DNA from: Mycogone perniciosa
Taxonomy: Eukaryota > Ascomycota > Sordariomycetes > Hypocreales > Hypocreaceae
NCBI GenBank assembly: GCA_025331125.1
Contig: JAOALB010000139.1
Coordinates: 1 to 64,000, forward strand
Direction of reading: 5' to 3'
DNA: 64,000 nucleotides
The notes beneath the pieces are model-generated. The model ran no database searches. It was not told the DNA's origin and saw only the letters and a program-made list of their open reading frames with translations. This document shows, one piece after another, positions 42,401 to 51,352 of the stretch (positions are counted from its first letter, which is position 1; every line of letters starts with the position of its first letter). The translations under genes and the position numbers were made by a program.

Positions 42401-45400
42401 TAACATCCATGGACAAAATTGATCCCCAAAGATCACGTAGGAGCGTTTCCGTGGGAGTTAAAACCTCATCAACAGCAGGCCTGTCCGCAGAGGAGAAGTT
42501 GGAGATTTCCTCGGCGGATAGGCTGCTGACCATCGCGCGCAAGGGTTTTCGGTCGATTTTGCCAGATATTGTTTTGCTAGGCGTTCCAGAGAGTGGCACA
42601 ACCAAGGATGGGATCATATACTGCGGCAGTCGAGTTGGAAGAGCGGTCATGACTTGGGAGATGATCTGGCGTGTTTCTGTCGATACACTCTGCATCGGCT
42701 TTGCTGCATCAGAGTCTTTGGCGAGCGAGAACCAAAGGATCAGTACAAGAAGCTGCCTCGAGTCTGCCTGGCTAGTCACCAACTCCACAATACCAATCAC
42801 ACCATCAGAGAGGATCTTGGCTACTTGGCTTTCGATCTCTCCCAGCTCAATTCGTTGACCATGGTACTTGACTTGTGTGTCCTTTCGCCCGACGTAATCG
42901 AAAGTTCCATCAGCATTGCGCCTGACTAGGTCTCCAGTCCTGTAGACCTTCTCACCACAATTCGGAATGGGAGGCAGCCAACCATCATTGATCATCCAGG
43001 ATGTATTCCCAGGTTGGTTCAAATATCCTCGTGCAAGCAGTGGCCCCTGTACTAGAAGCTCACCTGTACAACCGAGTGGAAGCAATCGACGGTGGTCGGT
43101 TACATCTGCAACCCAGAATACGCTCTCCATGGGAGTTCCAATGTTGGTGGATTTGCCAACCGTGCCGAGGTTCTCCTTCCATGAGCATATAGAGCATTCG
43201 GCGGGGCCATATGCTCCATGTAGTGCCACAGATGCCCATCGATCGGCTGTTCTCTGGGAGATGGCCTCGCCTGCTAGTACCAGGGTCTTTATGGTGGGCA
43301 CCTCTGTAGGCTCAAGAAGGTCGGCAATTGTAGGTGTAAGCATTGCAGTATTTACAGACATACGTCTGATCGATCCCGCTGGGTCATTGACACGCTCATA
43401 ATCGGATGGCACGCAAACACAGCCTCCAAACATAAGAGTCGTCAAGATGTCGAACATGCTAACGTCGAAGGTATACGCAGAAAACTGCAGCACGCGGGAT
43501 TCTGCGGTAAGGCCCCATAGCTTTGCCTGTGCCCTTGAGCTAGTGCAGATGGCTGAATGATCCATTATGATACCCTTGGGCTTTCCAGTGCTGCCTGAAG
43601 TGAAAATGACATATGCCACATTTGATGGGGAAACGGTGGATGTCGGTGTGAGAGTCGAGAATTCTGCACGGAGGCTCTCGAGCAAAGTCACATTGACTTC
43701 CACAATGTCTTGAACAAGATCAGGGAATAGATGCGCATGCTGGCTAGAGGTCAGGACCAGTGTTGACTGGGCGTCCGAGGCAATGCTTGTGAGACGACTC
43801 TTTGGATGGCTCGCTTCCACACTGACAAATCCTGCTCCGGCTTTAAGAATTGAAAGCATTGCCACAACTGCCCATGCAGACTTTTCGAAACAGCAAAGAA
43901 CCAGCTTTTCAGGACCAATCTCGAAGCGCTGTTGGAGATATGCAGCGAGACAAGTTGACAGGCTTTCAAGCTGTGCATACGTGAAACGACCGTCGTGGGC
44001 GTCAATAGCGAGCTGCTCTGGATGGCGCGCCGCCTGTAATGAGATCAAGTCGTGAACGCAGACATCCATCGGAATTGGCGTTGATTCATAAGCCTTCTGC
44101 AGTTTCGTCAAATCGCTATCACTGAGAAGATTGCACTCGATAGCAATTTTCTCGGGGTTCTGGAGAATCAGCGATACAGCATTTCGGAATGACTCTGCTA
44201 GGCTCTCAGCTTGGGACTGGGACAGCATCGAGGTGTCGTATCCAACACGAACAGCCAGATCTGTAGAAGAGCTTATAGCAACAACAGTGATAGGATACTC
44301 CGTGGGAGTGTACTCTTCCAATCTGTGCAAAGCAATCTCGCTATTTGAAGCCTCATCGAAATCTTGCACAAAGGACACAAGAGTGTTGAAGAGAGATCCA
44401 CCAGAGACACCGAGGGCATTGTGGATGTCTGCAAGTGAGCAATACTGATGCTGAAGGCCCTCACCGATATCATGCTGTATCTTCTTGAGAAGCTGAGAAA
44501 TCGTTGCATCGTTACGAAAGTCGACACAGCGAATCATGAGACGAACAAAGACACCAACAGCGTCGTTCAGGCCGGGGAGGGGAGCATCACGGCCCGAACT
44601 CATGTAGCCGAAGCAAACTGCGTCCGACTGAGTGTAGAATCTCAAAACAAGCGACCATGCGGCCTTGATCAAGCTAGCTACAGTGATTCCCATGATCTTA
44701 CGTGATGATTGGATCTTGCTTGCATCGCCAAGATCAACGAAGACGGATCGAGTTGATGGCACCTCTCCTGACTCCTGGTTCAAAAACGGAAAGTTTGAGA
44801 ACTCGTTCGCTCCAACGTAGTCTTTCCAGTATTGCACTGATTTGCTCTGGTGATCAACGTAACGGAGGTGATCGGAGAGGAGCAGCTTTGAAGTGTGTGG
44901 GAGCTTTCCGCTGTAAAAGTCGCCCATCTCGCGTAATATCACGGACAGAGACAATCCGTCCACAATAGTATGGCTCAACTCAAACTTGCAAAATACCCTT
45001 CCATCATTGCTTGCGCAAACAGACAGTTGGTGGGCAGGCTCGAGAAGTTGAAAGACTGCAGATGGATGGTTTTGCAGTGTCTTCAAACAATCACCTCCAA
45101 TAGAGTCGACAAGTGTGATTTTGGGCCTGACATTTCGTAGGACCACCTGTTCGTAAGAAGCACCGTCACGAGCACTTGTCACGAAAATGGTGCGAAGAGC
45201 AGGATGGCGATGGACAACCGCTTTCCACGCGTCACAGAGTCGCTGGATTTCCACAGGCGCTGAGTGTTGGTTCCGAGTCACTTCAACTGTCCACTCAATT
45301 CTGTAACTTTCTGGATTCTTGATTCTGGCCAGCATCATGCCCTCTTGAACGGAGGAGCAAGGGTACACAAGCTCAACGTTTCCAAGGTTATGGTCGCCAA

Positions 45401-47351
45401 TCTCAGGGAGAAATTCCCTTTCAAATGCGTTCAATTGATCGAATGTCAGAGGGAGAAGTGGATGGTCGCTGAGAGTGCTTCGCCTGTGTTGGCGATGCAA
45501 TTCATCAATAATGTCCTTGAGTTTTCTTTCACACCGTACAGCCCAGTCATCAAGCCTGGCTGTTGGATCATTAGAAGTCAGCTCGAATCGAGCGGTCTTG
45601 TCAATGTCAAAATAGACACGGACAGCTACGGCGCTTGCAGAGGGACTTCCCCGAATCCTTTCATCGGAGACCTCAACATCGCCACTCTCAACCTCAATGC
45701 CGGTCGCCTGTACTCCAGAAAGGACATTTTCGTGTTCACCTTCATAGGTAATAACGAGCGGTTCACTCTCTGAGGGCAGGCCAGAGGTGTGGAAAGGCGA
45801 GGCTTGCTCTCGCAGAGCTGTCTTTAACGCATCCTTTGTGTAGCTGACTGCGCCGACGATGTCCGCTGACGCAGATACTGACGCATCCAATGATAATGAA
45901 AGATCAAAGCAGCCAACCTCCCGCGACATGTCGATTTCACTGGTGCTTACAATATCCCTGGCGCTGGCTCTCAGGATAAATGAACGAAGGGGTGAGCTAG
46001 AGAAGAGTTCAGTATATGAAGTTGTGAGTGCCGCAACGGCTAGATCAATCGGTCGTGTGCCCAACGCAGTGTGACTAGTTTCCAGCAACATGTTGCTGTA
46101 TTCTTGTCCAAGAGAGAAACCCTCAGGTACAGCTGGGGGCTGAGATGTGGGAGCGGATGATGGTCGACGCAAGAAGCCCTCGACGCTTGCATGCTGTAGG
46201 CGAGATACCATAACACTCTGCTCCCACGAAGAATGTCGGTGGTTCGTTGTTGACTGGTTGTCGGTATTTGGTGAAGGCTCAATGTGTGTATCGTTGTAGT
46301 TGGTCGATACAAACTTCCTGGCCAAGTTGCTCAGGAGGATCGACCAGGACTTCTTATCCAAGAGAAGCTTGTGCGTCAACAAGGCCAGCTGTGCTGACTC
46401 AACACCTCTGATTTGGAATAAATGTGCTTCGAAGGCAGTTTCTCTGCCTCCCATCTGTGTTCGCAGATCTGAGATCTTCTTATGCATGTCCTTCAAGTCC
46501 TCCACCTGATTTATGTCTTGAGAAGCAATTCGAACCGTCTCTGTGGCTCCATGTTTCGCGCTGCCTCGCAAGACTGCATAGTCTTCCAAAAGCGATTGCA
46601 GAGACTCGTAAACCCCGTGTATGCCGACACTTGAAGGCAATGTGAGCAGAGTCGTTTGCACAGGCTGATCCAAGGGAACTTTCCACAGCGACTTTATCCA
46701 CTCCGAGGGCTCTCCAAATCTGCTACGGAGCGTGCCAGGCGCTGTGGCTCCAGATGTTGTATCCTCGGTGCGCAATTGCATATCTACAAGCCTTGAACAA
46801 GCAAGAAGCTCGCCGACAGGCACAACAAAGCCTTGGTCAAAGAGAACAGCCATGACGCGAATGGCGCTCATCGAGTTTCCGCCAAGCTCAATGAAGGACT
46901 TGTCCATGTCGACCTCCTCGACAGGGACGTCGTGGGCTTCCGCAAAAGCTGCGCGGAGTCTTGTCTCTGGCTTCACAGTAGCCACAGCAGCGCTTGGAGG
47001 TCCCTCTCGCTGGCTCACTCCTCCTCCAAGCAGCTCCTCCAATTTATTCTCGTCTAGCTCACCAGCCGCTGTGAGCGGCATATTTTCCACAACGAGCCAT
47101 TGTTTCGGAAGGGGTCGAATCTGTGTCGAGGTTCGAACCCTCTTGCGGACATACGAGATAATCTCGCGTTGGGATTGTCCAAGTGAGAGGGTATGATGTT
47201 TGTGCAATGACAGCGCCACCGCAAGCTGGCCGCCACTGGTCTGGATGCATTTGGCCTGTCGCACAAGTTCTTCGGATATCAGTGCGCTTTCAATGGCGCT
47301 GATAGCATCTTCGGGGGTATAAGTGTGGTTCTCCATCTCTATCGAAACCAT
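14104..47351 (-). CDS. Giant non-ribosomal peptide synthetase: A(tail)-T-E*, nine C-A-T modules, terminal reductase; reading frame broken in A6
   Basis: The enzyme builds a peptide on phosphopantetheine arms in the cytosol. Two abutting ORFs encode it: 47351-26826 (6841 aa, from ATG 47351) and 26829-14104 (4241 aa). They are halves of one gene, because the first ends inside an A domain and the second continues it from the FFNAYGPTE region. Relative to sister domain A5, 16 nt are missing at 26912/26913. A 50-nt segment, 26912 down to 26863, starts GTGAGG and ends TCAAG. If spliced it rejoins the frame (6813 + 4252 codons, about 11,065 aa) at the cost of 22 residues of A6. Domain order is given in the module entries. 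No methyltransferase domain is seen, and the only epimerase-like domain is the worn one near the N-terminus. An acyl start and reductive release suggest a lipopeptide aldehyde, alcohol or amine. The alternative is that the gene is a fresh pseudogene. Confidence 0.85.
15507..18837 (-). other. NRPS module 9: C9-A9-T9
   Basis: C9 has DAFPCTPLQEG near residue 2670 and HHSIYDG near 2796. A9 has FTSGSTGKPKC near 3296 (Cys for the Gly after the P-loop Lys), GYGPAEAC, YKTGDLA, GRKDTQVKLHGQR and SGKIDR. T9 has YQLGGDSIRVITM near 3735. The pocket code by hand is D-V-G-S-V-G-G-I-Y, nearly the same as A3. This module adds the residue that the reductase then releases. Confidence 0.8.
18972..22227 (-). other. 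NRPS module 8: C8-A8(dead)-T8
   Basis: C8 (EDTYPCTPLQEG, HHSVYDG) and T8 (FFRMGGDSISTIQL near residue 2583) are intact. A8 keeps its full length and an open frame but has lost every core motif. The P-loop reads FTPSDDSSDQMKG, GYGPTE reads GWCIPETAS, YRTGDLV reads LRTGCLV, the GRxDxQVKxRGxR stretch is reduced to GHINSGNTEQ, and the A10 lysine motif reads STSEPSRS. The substrate Asp (FD) is replaced by SS. It is therefore very unlikely to activate an amino acid. Its SEIMAPL and GW remnants tie it to A4 and A7. Confidence 0.85.
22371..25692 (-). other. NRPS module 7: C7-A7-T7
   Basis: Numbering is of the 4241-aa ORF. C7 has EDAYPCTSLQEG near 385 and HHSVYDG near 515. A7 has FTSGSTGTPKG (about 1025), GWGPAETC, YKSGDLG, GRKDTQVKIRGLR and STKVDR. 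T7 has ALGGDSIAAIRL near 1451. The pocket code by hand is D-L-G-A-L-A-G-V-F, the same family as A4. It lies directly before the dead A8 and could in principle serve T8 as well. Confidence 0.8.
25842..29085 (-). other. NRPS module 6: C6-A6-T6, A6 split by a 16-nt deletion and frameshift
   Basis: C6 has VDAYPVTALQEG and HHAIYDG. A6 starts near 27715, with FTSGSTGKPKG near 27215. After VPDLE the upstream ORF shifts out of frame (stop at 26826-26828). The correct frame resumes as GEVLRKENVDTW...FFNAYGPTE, whose codons lie just upstream of the second ORF, then YRTGDLV, ARRDAQVKLRGQR and SGKTDK. T6 has IGGDSVSAIRV near 25945. The partial code by hand is D-A-I-A-?-G-A-V-M. Splicing of 26912-26863 would restore the frame but remove the strand and helix between VPDLE and FFNAYGP, including pocket positions 299 and 301, so A6 is likely inactive or altered either way. 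Confidence 0.85.
26863..26912 (-). other. Candidate 50-nt intron restoring the NRPS frame at the A6 lesion
   Basis: On the - strand the segment begins GTGAGG and ends GTCAAG, is 50 nt long (length 3n+2), and its removal joins ...PDLE directly to FFNAYGPTE in frame. Several neighbouring genes use GTGAG donors and CAAG acceptors and have introns of 50-60 nt, so the signals and length fit. A CTTAC sits only 8 nt from the donor, and no good branch site is seen near the acceptor, which weakens the case. The segment still reads as conserved A-domain coding sequence, so it would be a very young intron. Confidence 0.4.
29205..32460 (-). other. NRPS module 5: C5-A5-T5
   Basis: C5 has EDAYPCTPLQEG near residue 4971 and HHAVTDG near 5097. 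A5 has FTSGSTGKPKG (about 5587), AYGPAEAC, YRTGDLV, SRKDTQIKLHGQR and STKTDR. T5 has IRLGGDSISSMRL near 6015. The pocket code by hand is D-A-S-I-V-G-A-I-Y, apolar, consistent with an aliphatic residue. This module's LETLVVGGEAV stretch (near 30255-30290) is the reference that shows what is missing in A6. Confidence 0.8.
32580..35730 (-). other. NRPS module 4: C4-A4-T4
   Basis: C4 has DAYPCTALQEG near residue 3884 and HHAAYDG near 4005. A4 has FTSGSTGTPKG (about 4474), the unusual GWGPSE instead of GYGPTE, YKTGDLG, SRKDTQVKVRGFR and STKLDR. T4 has LGGDSIAAIRL near 4892. The pocket code by hand is D-L-S-T-I-A-G-V-F. It shares GWGP, the SEI..APL segment and DL...AGVF with A7. From memory, DLG...AGVF-like codes are associated with Aib in peptaibol synthetases; treat that as a lead only. 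Confidence 0.8.
35835..38940 (-). other. NRPS module 3: C3-A3-T3
   Basis: C3 has EDVYPCTPLQEG near residue 2813 and HHAIIDG near 2934. A3 has FTSGSTGTPKG (about 3392), GYGPTETC, YKTGDLV, GRKDSQVKINGQR and AGKINR, all intact. T3 has LMGGDSILAIHL near 3805. The pocket code by hand is D-V-A-S-V-G-G-I-Y. It differs from A9 at a single position, so modules 3 and 9 probably take the same or a very similar amino acid. Confidence 0.8.
39040..42135 (-). other. NRPS module 2: C2-A2-T2
   Basis: C2 has DAYPCTPLQAG near residue 1750 and HHSLFDAHS near 1865, with Ala in place of the usual Gly after the catalytic Asp. A2 has FTSGTTGTPKG (about 2325), GYGPTETC, YLTGDLV, GRKDNQVKLNGQR and AGKADR. T2 has LGGDSIAAMRL near 2737. 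The pocket code by hand is D-A-L-S-L-G-G-V-G. Three glycines line the pocket, which suggests room for a long side chain. Confidence 0.8.
42280..45400 (-). other. NRPS module 1: C1-A1-T1
   Basis: C1 starts with ELVYPCSSVQEGMM near residue 660. Its active-site motif reads SHTIVDG near residue 795 (first His replaced by Ser, second His and Asp kept). A1 begins near residue 1095, has an intact P-loop FTSGSTGKPKG (about 1254), AYGPAE, YRTGDLV and GRKDTQVKYHGQR, and ends SGKIDR. T1 has FFRLGGDSISASRL near 1663. The pocket code by hand alignment to GrsA-Phe is D-V-F-T-V-A-A-I-C. If the enzyme makes a lipopeptide, C1 is the acyl-joining condensation domain. Confidence 0.8.
45420..46740 (-). other. 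Degenerate epimerase-like domain (E*) after T0
   Basis: Residues about 205-645 look like an epimerisation domain. THKLLLDKKSWSILLSNL stands where HHxxxDxxSWRILLEDL belongs, and TALGTRPIDLAVAALTTSY stands for the TxLRTxPxDLLLAAL core. EIDMSREVGCFDL stands for DLSRTVGWFT. The second His and the Asp-Gly/Val context of the active site are lost, as is the EGHGRE motif. It is probably inactive and may be structural. An ATE start is common in fungal NRPSs; here both flanks of the unit have decayed. Confidence 0.6.
46740..47351 (-). other. NRPS loading unit: C-terminal remnant of an A domain plus carrier T0
   Basis: Residues 1-115 correspond only to the small C-terminal subdomain of an adenylation domain. 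They end in MPLTAAGELDENKL, where the usual NGKxDR catalytic-lysine motif should be, so the lysine is gone. Residues about 125-200 form a carrier domain with FIELGGNSMSAIRV (Asp of GGDS replaced by Asn, Ser kept, near residue 160). The large A subdomain is absent and is not found in any frame upstream of 47351. T0 cannot be loaded by its own A domain. It may be charged by a stand-alone ligase (56581-58601 is a candidate) or by acyl transfer from the polyketide synthase, or it may be silent. Confidence 0.75.
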
Positions 47352-48432
47352 TACGTGTCAACCGGAGGCAAATTAAGGTCGTATGCAGGGAAATAACAAG
47401 GCGTTGGTGTACTCCGTATAGTTTTTAACACAAGTTTCAATGGGAAATATTCGAGAAATGAAGATCTAGTTGCTGTAAAGAAGAACGAGAAATGTGCAAT
47501 AGATGAAAAGTCGACTCCTAGTGGTTGCGGACGTCTCATCTTGAATCCTACGACGGTGACAGATCCTCTAGCCTCGTCACGTCACACTCCCCCACAGGGT
47601 CTCCCACATCGTGGTAAGAATCCGGCACGCCCCACAGCAGCTCTAGAAGTCTTGGTCATGTATTAGCCTCTCCGGCTGCCGGCATTGGGACGTTTGCTGT
47701 GTCAATCCGACACTACACGCGGCCATGGCTTCCATGCGGCGTGGCATAGTAGCATGAGAGTGACTGGACGAGTCAGGGTTTAACGTGGGAGCTTGACTGA
47801 TACTCCTGGAGGACAGGGATAATCCTTCTAGCGTGGCTCAGCCCGGCTTAGTCAATGGGACTGCCCTTGCATCATCCCCACCCCAGTTATCCAGAACACT
47901 GTCCTTCCCGCTACTCCATAACTACTCCGTACATACGCTCGTAACGCCAGATAGTGGGGGTAATCAAGTAATATCCCAAAACGGCAATGACGAGGATTAC
48001 ATAAAAGTCTGGAAGCAAGAAAAGATGCATCTTTGGTATGATCAGTGGCATAGAGTGGTATACAGAATTATTGTGAAGGCTAAATATTCAAGAGAGAGAG
48101 AGGGAGACATAGATCCAACGAGCTACCACTTGGATTTACAGACGTCATGACAAACAAGTCATCTTTGCAGAAAGCCGCCACAATATGGTGAGCTCTTATG
48201 TCACATACACATCCTAAACCTCCGTACCCCACATTCTAGTCATATTGACCACTGTCAAAGTAGGGTCCTAAATCGGATCATAAGATAACATACGCTAAAA
48301 AATGGCACTATCAACAAATTCTAGGGTTTTGGGAGACGGAGGGAAATCGAGGTCCAATATATGATATAGGTTTATATGATAATTGGGCCCGGTCCCCCAA
48401 TTCAACAATCAAGTTGAACTTCCCAGGTAACC
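47352..48432. promoter_or_regulatory. Divergent promoter region between NRPS and aminotransferase
   Basis: The two start codons face away from each other across 1.08 kb, so the stretch must hold both promoters and could co-regulate the genes. It contains two TACTCCGTA motifs (47410-47418 and 47923-47931). A 105-codon ORF at 47833-48150 has no recognisable features and is probably chance. No regulator binding site can be named. Confidence 0.5.
47410..47418. repeat. TACTCCGTA motif upstream of the NRPS
   Basis: An exact copy of the 9-mer, 59 bp upstream of the NRPS start codon. A second copy lies at 47923-47931 in the same divergent promoter. Confidence 0.5.
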
Positions 48433-49754
48433 ATGGGTTTCGCTCCTTTGCCACGAAAAGACCTCAGTAGGTCATACTTGCTTCATATTCCGGGATGTTT
48501 GTTGACTGACTCTCTCAAGATTGGAACAAGCTCTCTTCTAATACACCAACAAACGGTCATATTCAGTCCCGATGGCATCGTGATACCGGTGTCTGGACAG
48601 AGCCTGAATTTGTTCGAGATCCATTTCTGCGAGTACATGGTCTGGCACCTGTGTTTCACTATGGTTCGTGATTTGCAAACCTCACCTCATTTTGGGCAAT
48701 AGCTTATTTGAATCAGGCCAAGAAGCTTACGAAGGGCTGAAAGGTAATTACTTCTCACCATCGAGTATTAGCTCTCCCATGGTGTGTCAAATTGCTAACT
48801 ATCAAAGCCTTCCGAGCGCCAAATGGCGAGATTAATATTGTTAGACCCAATTATCATGCCCGCCGACTGATACACTCATCTTCATTGGTCTCGATCCCGC
48901 CGGTCCCGGTAGATCATTTCCTTCGATGCATTCAACTTGCTGTTGGGATGAATGGGGATTTTGTTCCTCCTAATGAAGCTGACGGAATGCTTTACGTTCG
49001 GCCGGTGGTCTTTGGAACAGGATGCAACATTTCGCTTGAGCCAGCTGACGAATACCTCTTCTGTGTCTTTGTTGCAACAGCTGGCGCTTTCCATGGAAGC
49101 AAACCCCTCCCCGCGTTGATCCTTGAAGATTTTGACCGAGCTGCTCCGCGAGGCACAGGATCGGGCAAGATTGGAGGCAACTATTCGCCAGTCATGCAAT
49201 GGAGCAAACAAGCAAAGAGTGAGGGGTTTTCTGTCACACTGCACCTTGACAGTCAAACCAGGACTGAGATTGAGGAATTCTCTACTTCTGCCTTTGTTGG
49301 TGCGAAGGTTGACGGTGCAAAGGTCACACTGGTGGTGCCTGATACCCAAAATGTCGTGAACAGTGTCACTTCCGATAGTGTTCAACAGCTAGCGAAACAT
49401 TTAGGATGGAGTATAGAGCGAAGACCAGTAAGTTTATTTTATCCCTTTGCTCCTGTTTTTTTTCTTTGCCACCATAATACTAACCGTTACGTCAAGATCA
49501 AATATGAAGAACTTCCCGAGTTTTCTGAGGTCATGGCATGTGGAACAGCAGTTACTATTCTCTCTATCGAGTCAATCACAAGAAAAAGCACGCAGGATAC
49601 ATTTGTCTATCAGAAAGAGGGTGAGTCTGGGCCTTGTGCGCAGAAACTTTTAGGGTTACTTCAGGACATTTATAAGGGGAGGGTGGAAGACATATTCGGA
49701 TGGCTCCTCAAAGTCAACCGACCGGTTGGATATAATGAGGCAGGGGCAGATTGA
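48433..49754 (+). CDS. Branched-chain aminotransferase-like PLP fold-type IV enzyme
   Basis: Five exons were reconstructed: 48433-48466, 48520-48663, 48717-48743, 48808-49427 and 49497-49754 (360 aa). All introns are GT...AG, 53-69 nt, and every junction restores a conserved aminotransferase residue run (HYG|QEAYEGLK|AFRAP; ERRP|IKYEELPEFSE). The Schiff-base lysine is in GKIGGNY near residue 189, and RPNYHARRL and EEFSTSAF are the usual cofactor and substrate regions. The length is that of a cytosolic BCAT without a clear mitochondrial leader. The enzyme swaps an amino group between glutamate and a branched 2-oxo acid. Its place across a shared promoter from the NRPS suggests that it makes an unusual amino acid substrate rather than leucine; that is inference. 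Confidence 0.85.
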
Positions 49755-50246
49755 GACATACCTTTCTCTTAACTGTCACCACGGCATCAGAAGAAGATAG
49801 TTTGTAGTCAAATAATATTTTGCATATTCTCGGCAGTACAATTAATAGATCTAAAGATGATACGTCAAGTATAAGCTTTTTGCTAGACTGATAATGTGAA
49901 CTTATCTCCCGATCCAAAACACATAGGAGGCAAATTCCCGACTGGGAAAAAAATACCTACTGGGAATATAGAAAGATATTCTACTGCGAGTTGATCCATT
50001 TCTTGTGTGAGGCCTACCCTACAATTTGTTGTGCATTCAAAAGAAAATATGACCTATTATCTGCCTACAAGATAGACGTAATAATAGCAAGAGTTGAATT
50101 CATATTTGGTATTGAGTCTATATTCAATTAACAAAAATCTTGTCTCTAGTAGCTTTGCAATACATTCTTGCATCAATCGGTGGTTGATCCCAAGGTACGA
50201 TACAGAGTTATTGGAAATGGTGAGAGCAGCATCGCTGGGTTATTCT

Positions 50247-50258
50247 GGGTTAGGGTTA
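50247..50258 (+). repeat. Interstitial telomere-like motif (GGGTTAGGGTTA)
   Basis: Two tandem units of the fungal telomere hexamer TTAGGG. An identical 12-mer lies 29 bp on at 50276-50287, and the reverse complement is at 59101-59112. Confidence 0.6.
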
Positions 50259-50275
50259 CAGCATATGATTAATGC

Positions 50276-50287
50276 GGGTTAGGGTTA
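50276..50287 (+). repeat. Interstitial telomere-like motif, second copy
   Basis: Same 12-mer as 50247-50258. Confidence 0.6.
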
Positions 50288-50447
50288 CTATTCAGCATAG
50301 TAAGCAGGGTTGTGAACTAATATGGGCCAGCATGAGTAACGCTGACTTCATTACTCTTCCAGTTAATGCGCATTATCCTTGCGAGCAATAAGCAATCTCA
50401 TGCATGTAAGAGAGCATATGCTAAGTTGGTAGTATTACAAATTACCT

Positions 50448-51352
50448 CTAATCCCTTGCCTTGCACAAATTTCTCATTCCTACGACACCCAAGCATCTTC
50501 CCTCAGGTGAGACACCAGTCACATCAAGATCCTGGCCATCACTCATAGCCAGATCCGCCATTGCGCGCCCAAGCTCTTGGGATGAGCCCACAACACTTGA
50601 CAATCCGATGCGACGGTAAATTGGGATCATAACATAATTTGCCCACTTCTTGATCAGTGTGAGCGGCTTCACCCAAGGCTTAATCTCGGTGTGATTGCTG
50701 TAGTCAATCAAACCTGGTCGAATGGAGTAAAAGTTGAAGGAAGGCAATGCTTTCTCATCCACCACCTCATCGCCCTTGATTGTCAATCTTTTGCTCGTAT
50801 CATGATGCAATTGGAATAATTTCTCCTCGGCTCTTGCTTTGACATCCAGGATCCAGATGGCTCGTGCATCGTGGCAACCGTCATCTGCATGAGGTCAGAC
50901 AGACATTCATTCAGCAACATTTGCATGTGTATTGGGGAACATACGAGAGATATAGACGAAATTAAACTTCTCATTCAAGCTTGCGTAGATCTTGCCTGCA
51001 AGTACCGGGAGATCAATGTGGGCATACTCGTACTCTCTGCATGCTCATGTGTCAACATAATCAGGTGTAATACTTTCAAGTGCAGTATGAAATCTCACTC
51101 TTTCGTTACACTCATCGCTGGCGGGCCGACGGCCCAGATACAGCCGTGCGCACCTTGCAGTTTGGCCAGGGTTTCCTCGCTGTAGACAGCCAGATCTTCA
51201 TGGATGATGACCGTGACTTTTGCATGACCCTCGGCTTGGGGCACAGGCTTTCGACTGAGGATGGTAATCTTGTGAATGGCCTCATCGTGTAGCATAGTCT
51301 CTAGGGCAATACTGCCCACGAGGCCAGTGGCACCGGTTAGAATGATGTGCAT
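50448..51352 (-). CDS. Rossmann-fold NAD(P)-binding protein (atypical/extended SDR, NmrA/HTATIP2-like)
   Basis: Three exons on the - strand: 51352-51099, 51036-50945 and 50884-50448 (260 aa). Introns of 62 and 60 nt (GTGAGA...GCAG and GTATGT...GCAG) join TKE|EYEYAHID and FVYIS|HDGC in frame. The N-terminus MHIILTGATGLVGS carries the TGxxGxxG dinucleotide-binding loop at residues 6-13, and FNFYSIRPGLIDY matches the C-terminal half of this family. No YxxxK catalytic pair is evident, so it may be an atypical reductase or a redox-sensing protein. It lies convergent to the aminotransferase and divergent from the metallo-hydrolase. It could reduce a carbonyl or imine of the product, but nothing in the sequence proves it. 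Confidence 0.7.

Larger units (their letters stand above)
49755..50447. other. Convergent 3' intergenic region with two telomere-like motifs
   Basis: This lies between the ends of the aminotransferase and the NAD(P)-binding protein gene. No gene is seen. It contains GGGTTAGGGTTA twice (50247-50258 and 50276-50287). Confidence 0.5.

Noticed and set aside
47125..47145. GGTTCGAACCC resembling a tRNA T-loop (B box)
   Set aside because: It lies inside the NRPS coding frame, and no acceptor stem, D-arm or anticodon arm can be folded around it.
47833..48150. 105-codon ORF in the NRPS/aminotransferase promoter
   Set aside because: No domain, no codon pattern like the neighbours, and it sits where two promoters must be.
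48433..48702. Uninterrupted 89-codon frame read as a separate small gene
   Set aside because: After the first 11 codons the aminotransferase sequence continues in another frame through introns; the open stretch is a shadow.
48882..49385. 167-codon - strand ORF opposite the aminotransferase
   Set aside because: Antisense shadow of a well-supported exon, with no domain of its own.
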